Origin: Deinococcus planocerae
GTDB taxonomy: Bacteria > Deinococcota > Deinococci > Deinococcales > Deinococcaceae
Length of the DNA: 64,000 nt
Direction: 5' to 3'
NCBI RefSeq assembly: GCF_002869765.1
Contig: NZ_PNOR01000005.1
Coordinates: 84,535 to 148,534, forward strand
Positions 28,080 to 43,817 of this stretch are shown here, piece after piece. The notes under the pieces are model-generated. The model saw only the letters and a program-made list of their open reading frames with translations. It was not told the origin of the DNA and did no database searches. The position numbers and the translations under genes are program-made. Position 1 is the first letter of the stretch; every line of letters starts with the position of its first letter.

Positions 28080-28262
28080 TCAGGAACGCCCGCGCCAGCT
28101 CGACCAAGTGCCGACGAGCAGCAGCAAGACGCCCAGCCCTGTGCCCAACGGCTCCGCTCCGGACCAATCCAGCAAGATCAGCAGCAGGCCAGCCAAACAG
28201 AGAAAGACCCCGCCCCTCAGATGGAGCAGAAGGTCGAACAGGAGCCACGCCAGGTCTCGCAC
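28080..28262 (-). CDS. Small membrane protein, 60 aa
   Basis: GTG 28262 opens a 60-residue frame with two hydrophobic segments (DLLLHLRGGVFLCLAGLLLILLDW and LGTGLGVLLLLVG) and charged ends, a two-helix membrane protein. It has no recognisable family. It converges on recG with 14 bp between stops. Its upstream region, toward 28350, carries TGTCAC direct repeats that could be an operator. Confidence 0.5.
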   Translation of the reverse strand: MRDLAWLLFDLLLHLRGGVFLCLAGLLLILLDWSGAEPLGTGLGVLLLLVGTWSSWRGRS

Positions 28263-28326
28263 ACGCCACCCTGAGGACCTTCGCCTTCAAAGCGTCTGAC
28301 AAGGTGGGCGTCTTTACCTCGAAGCC

Positions 28327-28366
28327 TTGTCATGTGACAACTCTGTGACACCCCCCTTCATACACT
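28327..28366 (+). promoter_or_regulatory. Direct/inverted repeat operator and promoter between divergent genes
   Basis: TGTGACA occurs at 28333-28339 and 28344-28350, an 11-bp direct repeat, overlapping an inverted repeat TTGTCA-TG-TGACAA (28327-28340). A -10 box TACACT (28361-28366) begins 10 bp after the second repeat. This spacing is what OmpR/PhoB-type activators use; read on the other strand, the repeats resemble Pho-box TGTCAC units. No regulator gene is nearby. Confidence 0.4.
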
Positions 28367-28513
28367 GAGGTCATCAGCGCAATACAACCAAGCGGGCCGG
28401 GTGAAGCCTGCGCGCCGGGAGGCTGGCTCCGAGCGGGTCAGCCTTACCTTTTGGGGGGAGGCATTGTCTTTATGCTTGCCGCGCCGTTGAATGTGCCCTC
28501 CTATGCTGGCCGA

Positions 28514-29347
28514 ATGACGCGGGGCATGGACGGAAAGACGGTGCTCGTCACGGGCGCGACAAACGGCATCGGGCTGGTGACGGCGCGGGAGCTGGCGCGC
28601 ATGGGCGCGCGGGTGGTCATCGTGGGCCGCAACCCAGAGAAGACGGCGGGGGTGGTGGCGGAGGTGGGCGCGGCGGGAACCCTGATCGCCGACCTCTCCG
28701 AACTCGCGCAGGTGAGACAGGCCGCCGCCGAGTTCCGGGAGCGGGAAGGACGGCTCGACGTGCTCGTGAACAACGCGGGGGCCCTTTACAGCCAGCGGCA
28801 GGAGACGCGCGAGGGGATCGAGACGACCTGGGCCCTCAACCACCTCGCGCCCTTCTTACTGACGCGGGCACTGCTGCCCCTGTTGCGGCAGAGTCCGGGA
28901 GCGCGGGTGGTGACGGTTTCCTCGGAGGCGCACCGCTTCGGGCGAATCCGGTTCGACGACCCGGAGTTCCGGCGCGGCTACAGCGGGTGGGGAGCGTACG
29001 GGCAGAGCAAGCTGGCGAACGCCCTGTTCGCGCGGGAACTCGCCCGGCGTGAGCCCGGCATACAAAGCAACGCCCTGCATCCCGGCATGGTGAGAAGCGG
29101 GTTCGGGCAGAACAACACGGGCCAGAGCCAACTGCTGTGGCGGGTCTTCAACCTCTTCGCCATCTCCCCCGAGCAGGGCGCCCGGACGAGCATCCGCCTC
29201 GCCAGCGACCCTACCATCACCGTGAGCGGGCGCTACTTCGCCAAGGAGCGGGAGGCCCGCCCCGCCCCGCAGGCCCTCGACGACGGGGCGGCGCTGCGGC
29301 TGTGGGAGCTGAGCGAGGAGGACGTGGGGGGCGCTGGGGCGCCGTAA
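28514..29347 (+). CDS. Short-chain dehydrogenase/reductase
   Basis: 277 aa, classical SDR: cofactor motif TGATNGIG (about residue 15), structural NNAG, catalytic Ser in VSSEAHRF and Tyr/Lys in YGQSK. Overall closest in feel to retinol-dehydrogenase-like SDRs; substrate unknown. The ATG at 28514 has TATGCT (28502-28507) 6 nt upstream. An in-frame ATG at 28472 after a GGGGGGAGG could be used by the longer transcript from the promoter at 28361, adding 14 residues. Confidence 0.88.
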   Translation: MTRGMDGKTVLVTGATNGIGLVTARELARMGARVVIVGRNPEKTAGVVAEVGAAGTLIADLSELAQVRQAAAEFREREGRLDVLVNNAGALYSQRQETREGIETTWALNHLAPFLLTRALLPLLRQSPGARVVTVSSEAHRFGRIRFDDPEFRRGYSGWGAYGQSKLANALFARELARREPGIQSNALHPGMVRSGFGQNNTGQSQLLWRVFNLFAISPEQGARTSIRLASDPTITVSGRYFAKEREARPAPQALDDGAALRLWELSEEDVGGAGAP

Positions 29348-29410
29348 GTGGGAAGTGGTCAGTGGTGAGTGGGAAAGGATCGAGCCCACTGACCACTGAC
29401 CACGAGCCAC

Positions 29411-29414
<4 letters not shown>
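29344..29414. terminator. Bidirectional terminator hairpin containing both convergent stop codons
   Basis: GTGGTCAGTGGTGAGTGGG (29355-29373) pairs with CCCACTGACCACTGACCAC (29385-29403), 18 of 19 matching. An outer GTAAGTGG (29344-29351) pairs with CCACTTAC (29407-29414). The SDR TAA and the opposing gamma-glutamyltransferase TAA sit in the outer stem. A related sequence occurs at 61420-61480. Confidence 0.7.
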
Positions 29415-31002
<1,588 letters not shown>

Positions 31003-31006
<4 letters not shown>

Positions 31007-31617
31007 GCGCGCTCCCTCAGGAAGAGACTTCCCACCGTGCGGATGAAGGCGTCGCGGCGCTCCAATTCCTCGGGCGCGTACCGCTCGCGGAGCAGCCGGT
31101 CTTTGAAGTCGGCCACGCTCTCCCCCGCCGGGACGGGCCAGGATTCGAGGGGGGTGCAGGCGATGGTCTGGTCCTCGCCCCACACCCACTCCGGGTTGAC
31201 GGGGAGACTGGCCCGCGCGGCCTCCAGCGGCCAGGTCGCGTCCACCACCATGTCCCCCTGCGGCGCGTGGACGATCAGGTAGTTGTGTACGTCCACGACG
31301 GGCCGCCCGCCGCTCAGGGCGACGAGTTCGGGCGGGGCGGCGGGGGGCGGAGTGATCTCCTGGGTGCAGGCGACGACGGTGCTCTCCATACCGCGCTCGG
31401 CGAGGAGGGCGGCGAGGAGTTCGTGCTTGGTAGAGCAGGTGCCGCGCCACCCGCGGACGATGCCCGCCGGGTCGTGGGTGTCCGCGCGGGCGTAGGGCAG
31501 GTCGCGGACGAGGGCGAAGACTTCGGGAATCTCGGGGAGGGGCGCGCCCGGGTCACGCAGCCCCCGGGCGGCGGCTTCCTCGTGGAGGAGCCGGGTGAGG
31601 GGCAGGTCGGGGGTCAC
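31003..31617 (-). CDS. Transglutaminase-like cysteine protein
   Basis: 204 aa from GTG 31617. A plausible transglutaminase-core triad is visible: Cys in RGTCSTKHELLAALLAE (about residue 60), His in VDVHNYLIV (about residue 110), and Asp in MVVDATWP. Such small domains occur in peptidases and in arylamine-type acyltransferases; the function here is unknown. TACCCT (31625-31630, minus strand) lies 7 nt upstream. It overlaps the gamma-glutamyltransferase by 4 bp, so both act on related gamma-glutamyl or peptide substrates (inference). Confidence 0.7.
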
Positions 31618-31699
31618 AGAGGGCAGGGTAACGCAAGCGCGCCCCAGCCTGTGGGGGCCGGGGCGCGGACGGGGGCAGAGGGGGGCAGCGGCCCGGACC

Positions 31700-32632
31700 C
31701 TAGCGGCCCAGCGCCCGTTCGAGGTCGGCGGGGGTGATGGGCCGGGCCTGGGCGCCCACGCGGGTGGCGGCGAGGGCCCCGGCGGCGTTCGCGGCGCGGG
31801 CGGCTTGAGGAAGGGGCAGCCCCGTCAGGGCGGCGTGCGCGAAAGTGGCGGTGAAGGTGTCGCCCGCGCCGGTCGAATCGACGACCTGCCCCTCGGGCGG
31901 CACGGCGTCGACGAGTTCGGTCTCCTCGGGGGACCAGACGATGGAGCCCATGCGGCCCACCTTGACGATCACCCGGCGCGCTCCGGCCTCGCCGAGCCGG
32001 GCGAGCGCGGCGCTGATGCTCGTGGTGCCGGTCAGGGCGAGGAGTTCGTGCTGGTTGAGGGTGAGGTAGTCCGCGCCGATCACGTCGGCCATCAGGCGGG
32101 TGCCCGCCCGGTTCACGGCGCCCGTGCCGAGGTCGACGAAGACGGGGACGGGCTTCTTGGCCGTGCGCGCGATCTCGATGGCCCTGAGGGCGTACTCGCG
32201 CTGCGGCCCTTCGGTCAGGCTGTAGGCGCTGATGATCAGGCCGTCGGCGGCCTCGACGTCCTTTTTCTTGAGCCGCGCGGGGTCGAGCTGGCGGTTGGCG
32301 GCGCCGTGGCTGATCATCGCGCGCTGGCCGTCGGGGGTCTGCATCACGGTGATCGTGCTCGTCAGGTGTTCGGGGTCCTGCTGGATCGCCGTTTGCAAGA
32401 CGCCGCTTTCGCGCACCCGCGCCAGGGCGTACTCGGCGAAGGGGTCTTGGCCCACCCGGGCGGCGAGGGTGACGGTGTGGCCGAGGCGGGCCAGGGTCAC
32501 GGAGATCGTGCCGCCCGCCCCGCCGGGTTCCATCGTGGCGCGGGTGGGCGAGACCTCCTGGCCGGGGGCGGGCAGTTGGTCGAGGTGGTAGAGGTGGTCG
32601 ACGGTCACGTCGCCGATGACGAAGAACTTCAC
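31700..32632 (-). CDS. PfkB-family carbohydrate kinase
   Basis: 310 aa, ribokinase fold. The N-terminal signature region is MEPGGAGGTISVTLARLG and the C-terminal one is DSTGAGDTFTATFAHAAL, holding the catalytic Asp and anion hole. The sugar (ribose, KDG, fructose-type or nucleoside) cannot be read. GTG 32632 has GGAGG about 9 nt upstream. It follows rsmA by 100 bp on the same strand. Downstream, a GC-rich hairpin around 31640-31665 precedes the transglutaminase-like gene's own promoter. Confidence 0.87.
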   Translation of the reverse strand: MKFFVIGDVTVDHLYHLDQLPAPGQEVSPTRATMEPGGAGGTISVTLARLGHTVTLAARVGQDPFAEYALARVRESGVLQTAIQQDPEHLTSTITVMQTPDGQRAMISHGAANRQLDPARLKKKDVEAADGLIISAYSLTEGPQREYALRAIEIARTAKKPVPVFVDLGTGAVNRAGTRLMADVIGADYLTLNQHELLALTGTTSISAALARLGEAGARRVIVKVGRMGSIVWSPEETELVDAVPPEGQVVDSTGAGDTFTATFAHAALTGLPLPQAARAANAAGALAATRVGAQARPITPADLERALGR

Positions 32633-32732
32633 GGGAAAAACCTCCGGGCCGCGTCTCAGGGCCCTGAATGCGTCCCCCCGGACGGCAGGGCACGTCTGGG
32701 AGGCGGGGGGTCCAGCGTCTGGAACGCGGTTC

Positions 32733-33602
<870 letters not shown>

Positions 33603-33687
33603 AGGGTCACTCTCCGCGCCGGGGGCACCCGCGCCGCGGGGGGACGCGGGGACGGTGGGCGCTGGGGCGGGTCAGTATACTCCGCCC

Positions 33688-34536
33688 ATGACGGACTCCG
33701 CCCCCTCCTCCACCCCGTCCGTGGCCGCCCCGCCGGACTGGGCGGCCTTCGCGCGCGCGGGCGAGTGGCGCCGCTCTCTGGCCGCCGCGCGGGTGACGGG
33801 CGCCCCCCCCGAGCTGACCGGGGCGCTCGACAGCGTGGTGCGCGTGCAGGAGGCGGTGCGCGCCCGGCGCCTGCCCCAGGCCCGCCGCGCCTGGGCCGGG
33901 CTGGAGGAGGCGCTCGGCGACCTTCCCGCGCGGGGGCTGGGCGGCGAGGGGGCGCTGCTGGGCACGCTCGTCTCGCCCCGGGCCCTCGGCGAGGCGCTGA
34001 CGAGCCTGGAGGCGCTGGGACGCGGCACGGGCGGCGAGACCGAGCCGGACGCGCTGCGGGAGCGGCTGGCCCCGGCGCTCGCCCATCCGCTGACCCGGGC
34101 GGAGGCCATGAACGCGCTGGGGGTGCTGCACGCCCTGCGGGAGGAGCCGCAGGAGGCGCGGGCCCGCTTCGAGGAGGCGCAGGTCGCCGACGCCGGGCAC
34201 TACCGGGCGCTCACCAACCTGGGGAACCTCGACCTGGAGGCGGGGCGCCCGGCGGAGGCCGAGGCGCGCTACCGCGAGGTGCTGCGGCTGAATCCCGACT
34301 ACGAGGGGGCGCACCACAACCTCGGGGTGGCCCTGAGGCGCCAGGGCCGGATGCACGAGTCGGTGGGCTCAATCCGCCGCGCCCAGCGCCTGAGCGTGCG
34401 TAGATCGCAAGAAGACACCCGCGAGGAGATGCGCGAGGGCTTGCGCACGAGCGCGCGGCTGCGGACCGTCCGGCTGGTGCTGCTCGCGCTGGCGGTGCTC
34501 GTCCTCTTCCTCGTCGTGCGCGGGGCGGTGGGCTAG
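33688..34536 (+). CDS. TPR-repeat protein with C-terminal membrane anchor
   Basis: 282 aa. Residues 135-230 contain two or three tetratricopeptide units (AEAMNALGVLHALREEPQEARARFEEA; HYRALTNLGNLDLEAGRPAEAEARYREVLRLNPDYEGAHHNLGVALRRQGRM). A single hydrophobic helix near the C-terminus (TVRLVLLALAVLVLFLVVRG) should anchor it in the membrane with the repeats in the cytoplasm. ATG 33688 follows TATACT (33676-33681) with a 6-nt gap. It abuts nnr with one nucleotide between stop and start. Confidence 0.85.
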   Translation: MTDSAPSSTPSVAAPPDWAAFARAGEWRRSLAAARVTGAPPELTGALDSVVRVQEAVRARRLPQARRAWAGLEEALGDLPARGLGGEGALLGTLVSPRALGEALTSLEALGRGTGGETEPDALRERLAPALAHPLTRAEAMNALGVLHALREEPQEARARFEEAQVADAGHYRALTNLGNLDLEAGRPAEAEARYREVLRLNPDYEGAHHNLGVALRRQGRMHESVGSIRRAQRLSVRRSQEDTREEMREGLRTSARLRTVRLVLLALAVLVLFLVVRGAVG

Positions 34537-34537
34537 C

Positions 34538-36043
34538 GTGCCTGCCTTCGTGCTGTCCCCCGCGGGCGTGCGGGCGGTGGACGCGCGGCTGGAGGGGGCG
34601 GGCCTGCTCGACCTCGCGATGGAGGAGGCGGGGCGGGCGGTGGCGGACGCGGTGCACGCGCGTTTCCCGGCGGCGCGGGCGCTGCTCCTCGCGGGGGGCG
34701 GGGCGAACGGCGGGGACGCCCTCGTCGCGGCGCGGCACCTGGCGGCGCTGGGGCACCCGGTCCACGTTCTCGCCGCGCCCGCCTCGCACCCGTTGACGAG
34801 GCTGAACTGGGGAAGGCTCGGGGCCTTCGGTGTCGAACCGGGGCCGCTCACGCCGGAGGAGGTGGGGCGGGCCGCGCGGGGGGCAGAGGTGGTCGTGGAC
34901 GGCCTGCTGGGGACGGGCTTCGTGCCGCCCCTGCGCCCCGCCCTCGCGGAGGTCGTGAGGGCCGTGAACGCGGCGCGGGGGGAGGGCGCGGTCGTGGTCG
35001 CCATCGACCTGCCGAGCGGCCTGGACGCGGCCCGGGCGGACGTGCCGGAAACTGCCGTCCAGGCCGACCTCACCGTCACGCTGACCGGGTACAAGACCGC
35101 GCTGCTCTTCGGCGCCGCCGCGCACCGGGCGGGCGAGGTCGTGCTCGCGCCGCTGCGTCTTCCCGCCGGCTGGGTGCGGGCGGAGGCGCTCGCCACGCAG
35201 CCGACCGACGCGGAGGTCGCCGCCCTTTTGCCGGTGCGGCACACCGACGCCCACAAGGGCACGGCGGGGCGGGTGTGGGTGGTCGGGGGGTCTCCGGGCA
35301 CGGTGGGGGCGGCGGCGCTGGCGGGGCTGGGGGCGCTGCGGGCGGGGGCGGGGCTCGTCACCGTGTACTCGGCGGCGGAGGTGCCCCTGGTCACGCCGGA
35401 GCTGATGGTGCGGCGGCACGCGGGGCTGGGGGAGTGGCTCGGCGAGGTGTCGGAACGGCCCGACGCCGTGTGCCTGGGCATGGGACTGGGACCAGGCGCG
35501 GCGGCGCTCGCCCGCCAGGTCCTCGCCTGGGAGCTTCCCACCGTCCTCGACGCGGACGCCCTCCAGCCCGAGCTGGCGGGGGCCGGGCACGACCGCTGCG
35601 TCTGGACGCCGCACCCCGGCGAGGCCGCCCGACTGCTGGGGACGGGCACGGGGGAGGTGACCGCCGATCCACTCACGGCGGCCCACGCGCTGCAAGAGCG
35701 GTATGGGGGCGTGGTCGTCCTCAAGGGCGGGCCCAGCGTGGTCGCGCACGCGGGCGGATTGAGCGTGAGCCGGGGCGGGCACCCGGGGATGGCGAGCGCG
35801 GGGATGGGCGACACCTTGTCGGGGATCGTCGCCGCGCTGCTGGGGCAGGGACTGGGAGCGCGGGACGCGGCGGTGGCCGGGGTGCGGCTGCACGCGCGGG
35901 CGGGGGAGCGGGCGGGCGGGCGGCACGGGTACGGCCTGAGTGCGACGGACGTGAGCTTCGAGGTGGGGGGCGCGTGGCTCGACCTGGCGCGGGCGGGGGG
36001 GCGTGCGAGGTTCCGCACGTCGGCGCCGGGCGGGGAGTGGTAG
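34538..36043 (+). CDS. nnr: Bifunctional NAD(P)H-hydrate epimerase / ADP-dependent dehydratase
   Basis: 501 aa. Repairs hydrated NAD(P)H. The N-terminal YjeF domain (residues 1-215) has GGGANGGDALVAARHL, DGLLGTGF and DLPSGLDAA; it epimerises R- to S-NAD(P)HX. The C-terminal ribokinase-fold domain has KGTAGRVWVVGGSPGTVGAA, WTPHPGEAARLLG, VVLKGGPSVVA and the catalytic GMASAGMGDTLSGI; it removes water using ADP. GTG start 34538, one nucleotide after the TPR stop. The stop TAG (36041-36043) is also the start of the next -10 box. Confidence 0.94.
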   Translation: MPAFVLSPAGVRAVDARLEGAGLLDLAMEEAGRAVADAVHARFPAARALLLAGGGANGGDALVAARHLAALGHPVHVLAAPASHPLTRLNWGRLGAFGVEPGPLTPEEVGRAARGAEVVVDGLLGTGFVPPLRPALAEVVRAVNAARGEGAVVVAIDLPSGLDAARADVPETAVQADLTVTLTGYKTALLFGAAAHRAGEVVLAPLRLPAGWVRAEALATQPTDAEVAALLPVRHTDAHKGTAGRVWVVGGSPGTVGAAALAGLGALRAGAGLVTVYSAAEVPLVTPELMVRRHAGLGEWLGEVSERPDAVCLGMGLGPGAAALARQVLAWELPTVLDADALQPELAGAGHDRCVWTPHPGEAARLLGTGTGEVTADPLTAAHALQERYGGVVVLKGGPSVVAHAGGLSVSRGGHPGMASAGMGDTLSGIVAALLGQGLGARDAAVAGVRLHARAGERAGGRHGYGLSATDVSFEVGGAWLDLARAGGRARFRTSAPGGEW

Positions 36044-36057
36044 GGTCGGGGAGACAC

Positions 36058-36759
36058 ATGCAGGGCCTCCTCTCCGACCTGCCCCTGATGGGGGTGCTGG
36101 AACTCGTCAACGCGACCCGCCAGACGGGCGTTCTCGACGTTCAATCGGAGGTGCCCTACACGGTGGCCTTCGTGGGGGGCGAGATCGTGGGGGGCGGCAT
36201 CCTCGACTGGCTGGGGGTGGACGCCATCCAGTCGAGCCCGCTGCTGCCCGTGGAGGGGACCTTCGAATTCACCCCGCGCGGGGTGACGGGCTCGCCCCTA
36301 AGCCCCTACGGCCACTTCGCCGCCGACTGGGCGCGGGCCTCGGATGAGTGGGAGCAGGTCTGCGCGGTGATCGGCAGCCCCAGCCGGGTCTTCCGGGGGG
36401 TCTTGCCTCCCTACATCGGCCCCGCCGGGCGCAGCGTGCGCGACGCCGCCGAGGGCACGGGCCGTCCCCTCTTCGAGACGGCGCAGCGGGTCGCCGCCGG
36501 GGTGCGCGAGGGCCGGGTGGAGCCCACCGGGGACTTCGCGTGGTCGAGCCTGCGCCTCCAGGCGGGGCGGGCAGACGGGCGCTCCCCGGTCGCCGCCGCG
36601 CTCGACGGTCGGCGCAACCTCGGCGAACTCGTCGCCGGTGGCTTTGACGTGCGGGAGGTGCGGGGATACCTCCTCACCCAGATTCGCGCCGGGCTGAGGT
36701 TCCCGGGCAGCGGCTGGGTGCTGCGCGACCTGATCTGGGAACAGCAGCATCTGGCCTGA
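36058..36759 (+). CDS. DUF4388 (PATAN-like) domain protein
   Basis: 233 aa. The opening MQGLLSDLPLMGVLELVNATRQTGVLDV, with later VAFVGGEIVGG, matches the DUF4388 domain common in Deinococcus and other phyla and found in two-component and gliding-related proteins. A second region (VAAALDGRRNLGELVAGGFDVREVRGYLLTQI) looks like a winged-helix-like tail. TAGGGT (36041-36046) lies 11 nt before the ATG, with GGGGAGA between, so a very short leader is likely. Role unknown. Confidence 0.75.
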   Translation: MQGLLSDLPLMGVLELVNATRQTGVLDVQSEVPYTVAFVGGEIVGGGILDWLGVDAIQSSPLLPVEGTFEFTPRGVTGSPLSPYGHFAADWARASDEWEQVCAVIGSPSRVFRGVLPPYIGPAGRSVRDAAEGTGRPLFETAQRVAAGVREGRVEPTGDFAWSSLRLQAGRADGRSPVAAALDGRRNLGELVAGGFDVREVRGYLLTQIRAGLRFPGSGWVLRDLIWEQQHLA

Positions 36760-36769
36760 GGGGGCCCGG

Positions 36770-37396
36770 TTGCCGTTCAATGGGGACGTGTTCGAGATAC
36801 GCCCCGCCTCCCCCGCCGACCGCGCGGCCCTCTACCGCATCTGCCTGGAGACCGCCGACAGCGGCGAGGACGCGACCCACCTGTACCGCGACCCCCTCCT
36901 CGTCGGCCACATCTACGCCGGGCCCTACCTGGAGTTCGAGCCGGACTTCGCCTTCGTGCTGGAAGGCGGGGACGGGGTGTGCGGGTACGTGATCGGCGCC
37001 CCCGACACGGCGGCCTTCGAGGCGCGGTTGGAGCACGGGTGGTGGCCCGCCCTGCGGAGGCGGTACCCGGACCCGGCGGACGTGCCGCCCGACCTCCGCA
37101 CGCCGGACGAGCGGCTGGCCCACCTCCTGCACCACCCCCACCGGGCGAACGCCGCCGTGCTCGCCGGGTATCCTTCGCACCTGCACATCGACCTGCTCCC
37201 CCGCGCGCAGGGCGGCGGGCATGGACGACAGATGCTCGAGTGTCTCTTCGCGGCCCTGCGGGAGGCGGGGTCGCCGGGCGTTCACTTGGGGGTGGGGGGC
37301 AGGAACACGCGCGCCCAGGGCTTTTACCGGCACGTGGGCTTTCGGGAGCTGGCGCGGTCTCCGGAAGGGAGCCTCACGCTGGGGCTCCGGCTGTAG
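36770..37396 (+). CDS. GNAT-family N-acetyltransferase
   Basis: 208 aa from TTG 36770 (GAGGGGG upstream); an in-frame GTG at 36788 is an alternative. The fold runs FEIRPASPADRAALYRIC, then VCGYVIG (beta-4), HLHIDLLPRAQGGGHGRQMLECLFAAL (acetyl-CoA pyrophosphate loop, motif A), and NTRAQGFYRHVGF (motif B). It is related to acetyltransferases found next to beta-N-acetylhexosaminidases, but the acceptor is unknown. It lies 10 bp after the DUF4388 gene. Confidence 0.85.
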   Translation: MPFNGDVFEIRPASPADRAALYRICLETADSGEDATHLYRDPLLVGHIYAGPYLEFEPDFAFVLEGGDGVCGYVIGAPDTAAFEARLEHGWWPALRRRYPDPADVPPDLRTPDERLAHLLHHPHRANAAVLAGYPSHLHIDLLPRAQGGGHGRQMLECLFAALREAGSPGVHLGVGGRNTRAQGFYRHVGFRELARSPEGSLTLGLRL

Positions 37397-37417
37397 GCGG
37401 AAAGACGCCCTCTCGGC

Positions 37418-38221
37418 TCAGCGCACGGGCGCGTGGGGCCGCGGGGTCAGACCCCGTTGCCGCACCATCCGCCGGACCTCCTGGCAGCGGCAGCCGGGGG
37501 CGGTGCACAGCAGGAGTTCGGGGTCGCGGGTCAGGGCGCTCACGGTGGCGTCCACGAGGTCGCGCACCCGGTAAAGCCGCAGCGTGGAGCCCCCGACCCG
37601 CGCGGAGCGGGCACGGACGTAGGGGGTCATCCGCTCGAAGTCCGCCGAGCAGTTGGGGAAGGCGGTGGGCAGCACCTGCCCGTCCACGGGCACGTAGCGG
37701 GTGAGCAGCGGCATCCCGGCGACGTGCTCCCCGTAGTGGACCGTGGTGTTGCTGCCGAAGTCCACGCCCATCAGCAGGGCGTACCCGCCGAGGTCGTACA
37801 GGGCGCCGATGGGCTCGTAGGGGCTTTCGAGCGTCTGCACGCCCGTGATGGCCCGCGCCTCCTCGCCGAGCGCGACGAAGCTGAGGGTGGGGTGGAAGCT
37901 GCGCACCGCCGCCGCGCGCTCTACCATTTCCTGCGGCACCCGCCCGATGTCGCGGCTCACCCGCGAGTCGCGGTGGAAGCGGGCGTGGACGGGCGAGCCA
38001 GGGTGGCGCAGCAGCGTGGTGTACGTGAAGGCGGGAGCCACCACCGTCGCCGTGCGGGCGGCGAGCGTGTCCACCACCGCCCGCGCCCCGCCCTCCATCT
38101 GCCCGAAGGACTTCAGGCTCGCGTGGACGATGACGTGCTGCGAGCCGTCGAGCCCCAGCGCTCCCAGCCCCTCGTCGAGTTCGGCGGGCGTCACGGGCGG
38201 CTTGCGCAGCAGGTTCAGCAC
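37418..38221 (-). CDS. AAC(3)-family N-acetyltransferase
   Basis: 267 aa. The chain follows the aminoglycoside 3-N-acetyltransferase/YokD fold: HVIVHASLKSFGQMEGGARAVVDTL, APAFTYT, and HPTLSFVALGEEA with the conserved His, then GVDFGSNTTVHYGEH. Chromosomal members may not confer resistance and the native substrate is unknown. GTG 38221 has TAAGCT (38228-38233, minus strand) 6 nt upstream, so it is transcribed independently of glnN, which ends upstream with two terminators. It ends CQEVRRMVRQRGL, with two Cys in GCRC. Confidence 0.85.
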   Translation of the reverse strand: MLNLLRKPPVTPAELDEGLGALGLDGSQHVIVHASLKSFGQMEGGARAVVDTLAARTATVVAPAFTYTTLLRHPGSPVHARFHRDSRVSRDIGRVPQEMVERAAAVRSFHPTLSFVALGEEARAITGVQTLESPYEPIGALYDLGGYALLMGVDFGSNTTVHYGEHVAGMPLLTRYVPVDGQVLPTAFPNCSADFERMTPYVRARSARVGGSTLRLYRVRDLVDATVSALTRDPELLLCTAPGCRCQEVRRMVRQRGLTPRPHAPVR

Positions 38222-38274
38222 AGAGACAGCTTATCAGCCGTCCGCTCACGGCACCCGGCCAGGAACACACAGAG

Positions 38275-38300
38275 AAAAAGCCGCCCACGCCCGGACGGCT
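38275..38300 (-). terminator. Intrinsic terminator downstream of glnN
   Basis: On the minus strand AGCCGTCC pairs with GGGCGGCT (38279-38300) across a 6-nt loop and is followed by TTTTT (38275-38279). It is the second of two hairpins after glnN. Confidence 0.75.
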
Positions 38301-38336
38301 CCCCTCCTGTTCGCTGGCGGTTTCTCGCTTTGCCCA

Positions 38337-38377
38337 GACCGGATCAGTTGCGGCCATAACCCGCAACTGATCCGGTC
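38337..38377. terminator. Perfect 17-bp hairpin immediately after glnN
   Basis: GACCGGATCAGTTGCGG (38337-38353) and CCGCAACTGATCCGGTC (38361-38377) are perfectly complementary with a 7-nt loop. There is no T-run, so it may stabilise the glnN mRNA end, with the real terminator at 38275-38300. Confidence 0.65.
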
Positions 38378-38391
38378 ACCGCCGTGGGAGC

Positions 38392-40551
<2,160 letters not shown>

Positions 40552-40649
40552 CGTTTCCTCTCCCTGTGGCCTCGGCCTCCTCGCGGGGGCGCGGCGCGGC
40601 GGCATCCCTTCCCCGCACCCCCCCCCGGCTCAGCCGGACTCTGCCCCGG

Positions 40650-40679
40650 AGTATAGGAGCGTGCCAAATGCACGGTCAA
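40650..40679 (-). promoter_or_regulatory. glnN promoter
   Basis: On the minus strand, TTGACC (40674-40679) and TATACT (40650-40655) are separated by 18 bp. It is a conventional sigma-A promoter, unlike the -10-only leaderless promoters elsewhere in the window. Confidence 0.75.
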
Positions 40680-40831
40680 CGTGGGGCTGGACAAGTTGCA
40701 GGGACAGAGTGGGGAACAGGGCCAACTTCCGGTCGAGCCTGCACTTTGGCGGGTCAGAACGGCACACCGTGACAGGAATACGCGAACACCCTGTGAAACG
40801 GGGAGAGCGGCTGACTGAGCCCACCCGACCC

Positions 40832-40861
40832 TTGCGTTCTCCCCCGCCCGCCCGCTACGGT
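40832..40861 (+). promoter_or_regulatory. glnA promoter
   Basis: TTGCGT (40832-40837) and TACGGT (40856-40861) separated by 18 bp, about 28 nt before the glnA ATG. No obvious nitrogen-regulator palindrome is seen. Between the glnN and glnA starts, 337 bp hold only these two promoters. Confidence 0.55.
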
Positions 40862-40888
40862 CAGGGGCACACGGAGGCCCGCCACGAG

Positions 40889-42259
<1,371 letters not shown>

Positions 42260-42406
42260 GGCACCCCCCCGGCGGGGGGACTCCGGGAGACGGGTGGGTG
42301 GAGCACGGGGCCTTCCCCGTTGCCCACAACCCCTCTTCGCCGCAATATCCTTTCGCCGGGCCGCAGTGGAATCAGTTCCGGGGGACCCTTTCTCATGAGC
42401 CCCGCG

Positions 42407-42435
42407 TTGACTTCGCTTAAAGGCGTCCCTAGAAT
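42407..42435 (+). promoter_or_regulatory. Promoter of the amino-acid ABC operon
   Basis: TTGACT (42407-42412), 17-bp spacer, TAGAAT (42430-42435). The binding-protein ATG lies about 50 nt downstream with a Shine-Dalgarno CGGAGG. Confidence 0.8.
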
Positions 42436-42485
42436 TGTGGCAATCTCAACAACGGCGCGAAGGCGCTCTCTTTTTCGGAGGATTC

Positions 42486-43640
<1,155 letters not shown>

Positions 43641-43668
43641 CCGCAGGGGCCGCCGGGACATCTCCCCA

Positions 43669-43691
43669 GGGCCGGGCATGACGCTCGGCCC
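43669..43691 (+). terminator. Possible partial terminator between binding protein and permease genes
   Basis: GGGCCG (43669-43674) pairs with CGGCCC (43686-43691). It is a short stem without a clear T-run. A second GC-rich inverted repeat follows near 43706-43730. Confidence 0.35.
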
Positions 43692-43817
43692 CTTCGCTAT
43701 GGTGGGGGGCGGAGGCGCGGGCGCCCTCCCCCTCCCCGCCCCGGTTCCGTTCCGACCCCGAAAGACCGCATCTCCACCCCGACCTCTGCGGGGACCGTCA
43801 CCGAGAGGAGACCCATT

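Noticed and set aside
28069..28299. 76-aa plus-strand frame after recG
   Set aside because: Composition is Ser/Pro/Arg-rich with no hydrophobic core; the opposite strand encodes a convincing two-helix membrane protein over the same bases.
37418..38221. AAC(3)-like gene as an acquired antibiotic-resistance cassette
   Set aside because: No mobile element, integron site or base-composition change surrounds it; it has a native-style leaderless promoter, so a chromosomal housekeeping role is more likely.
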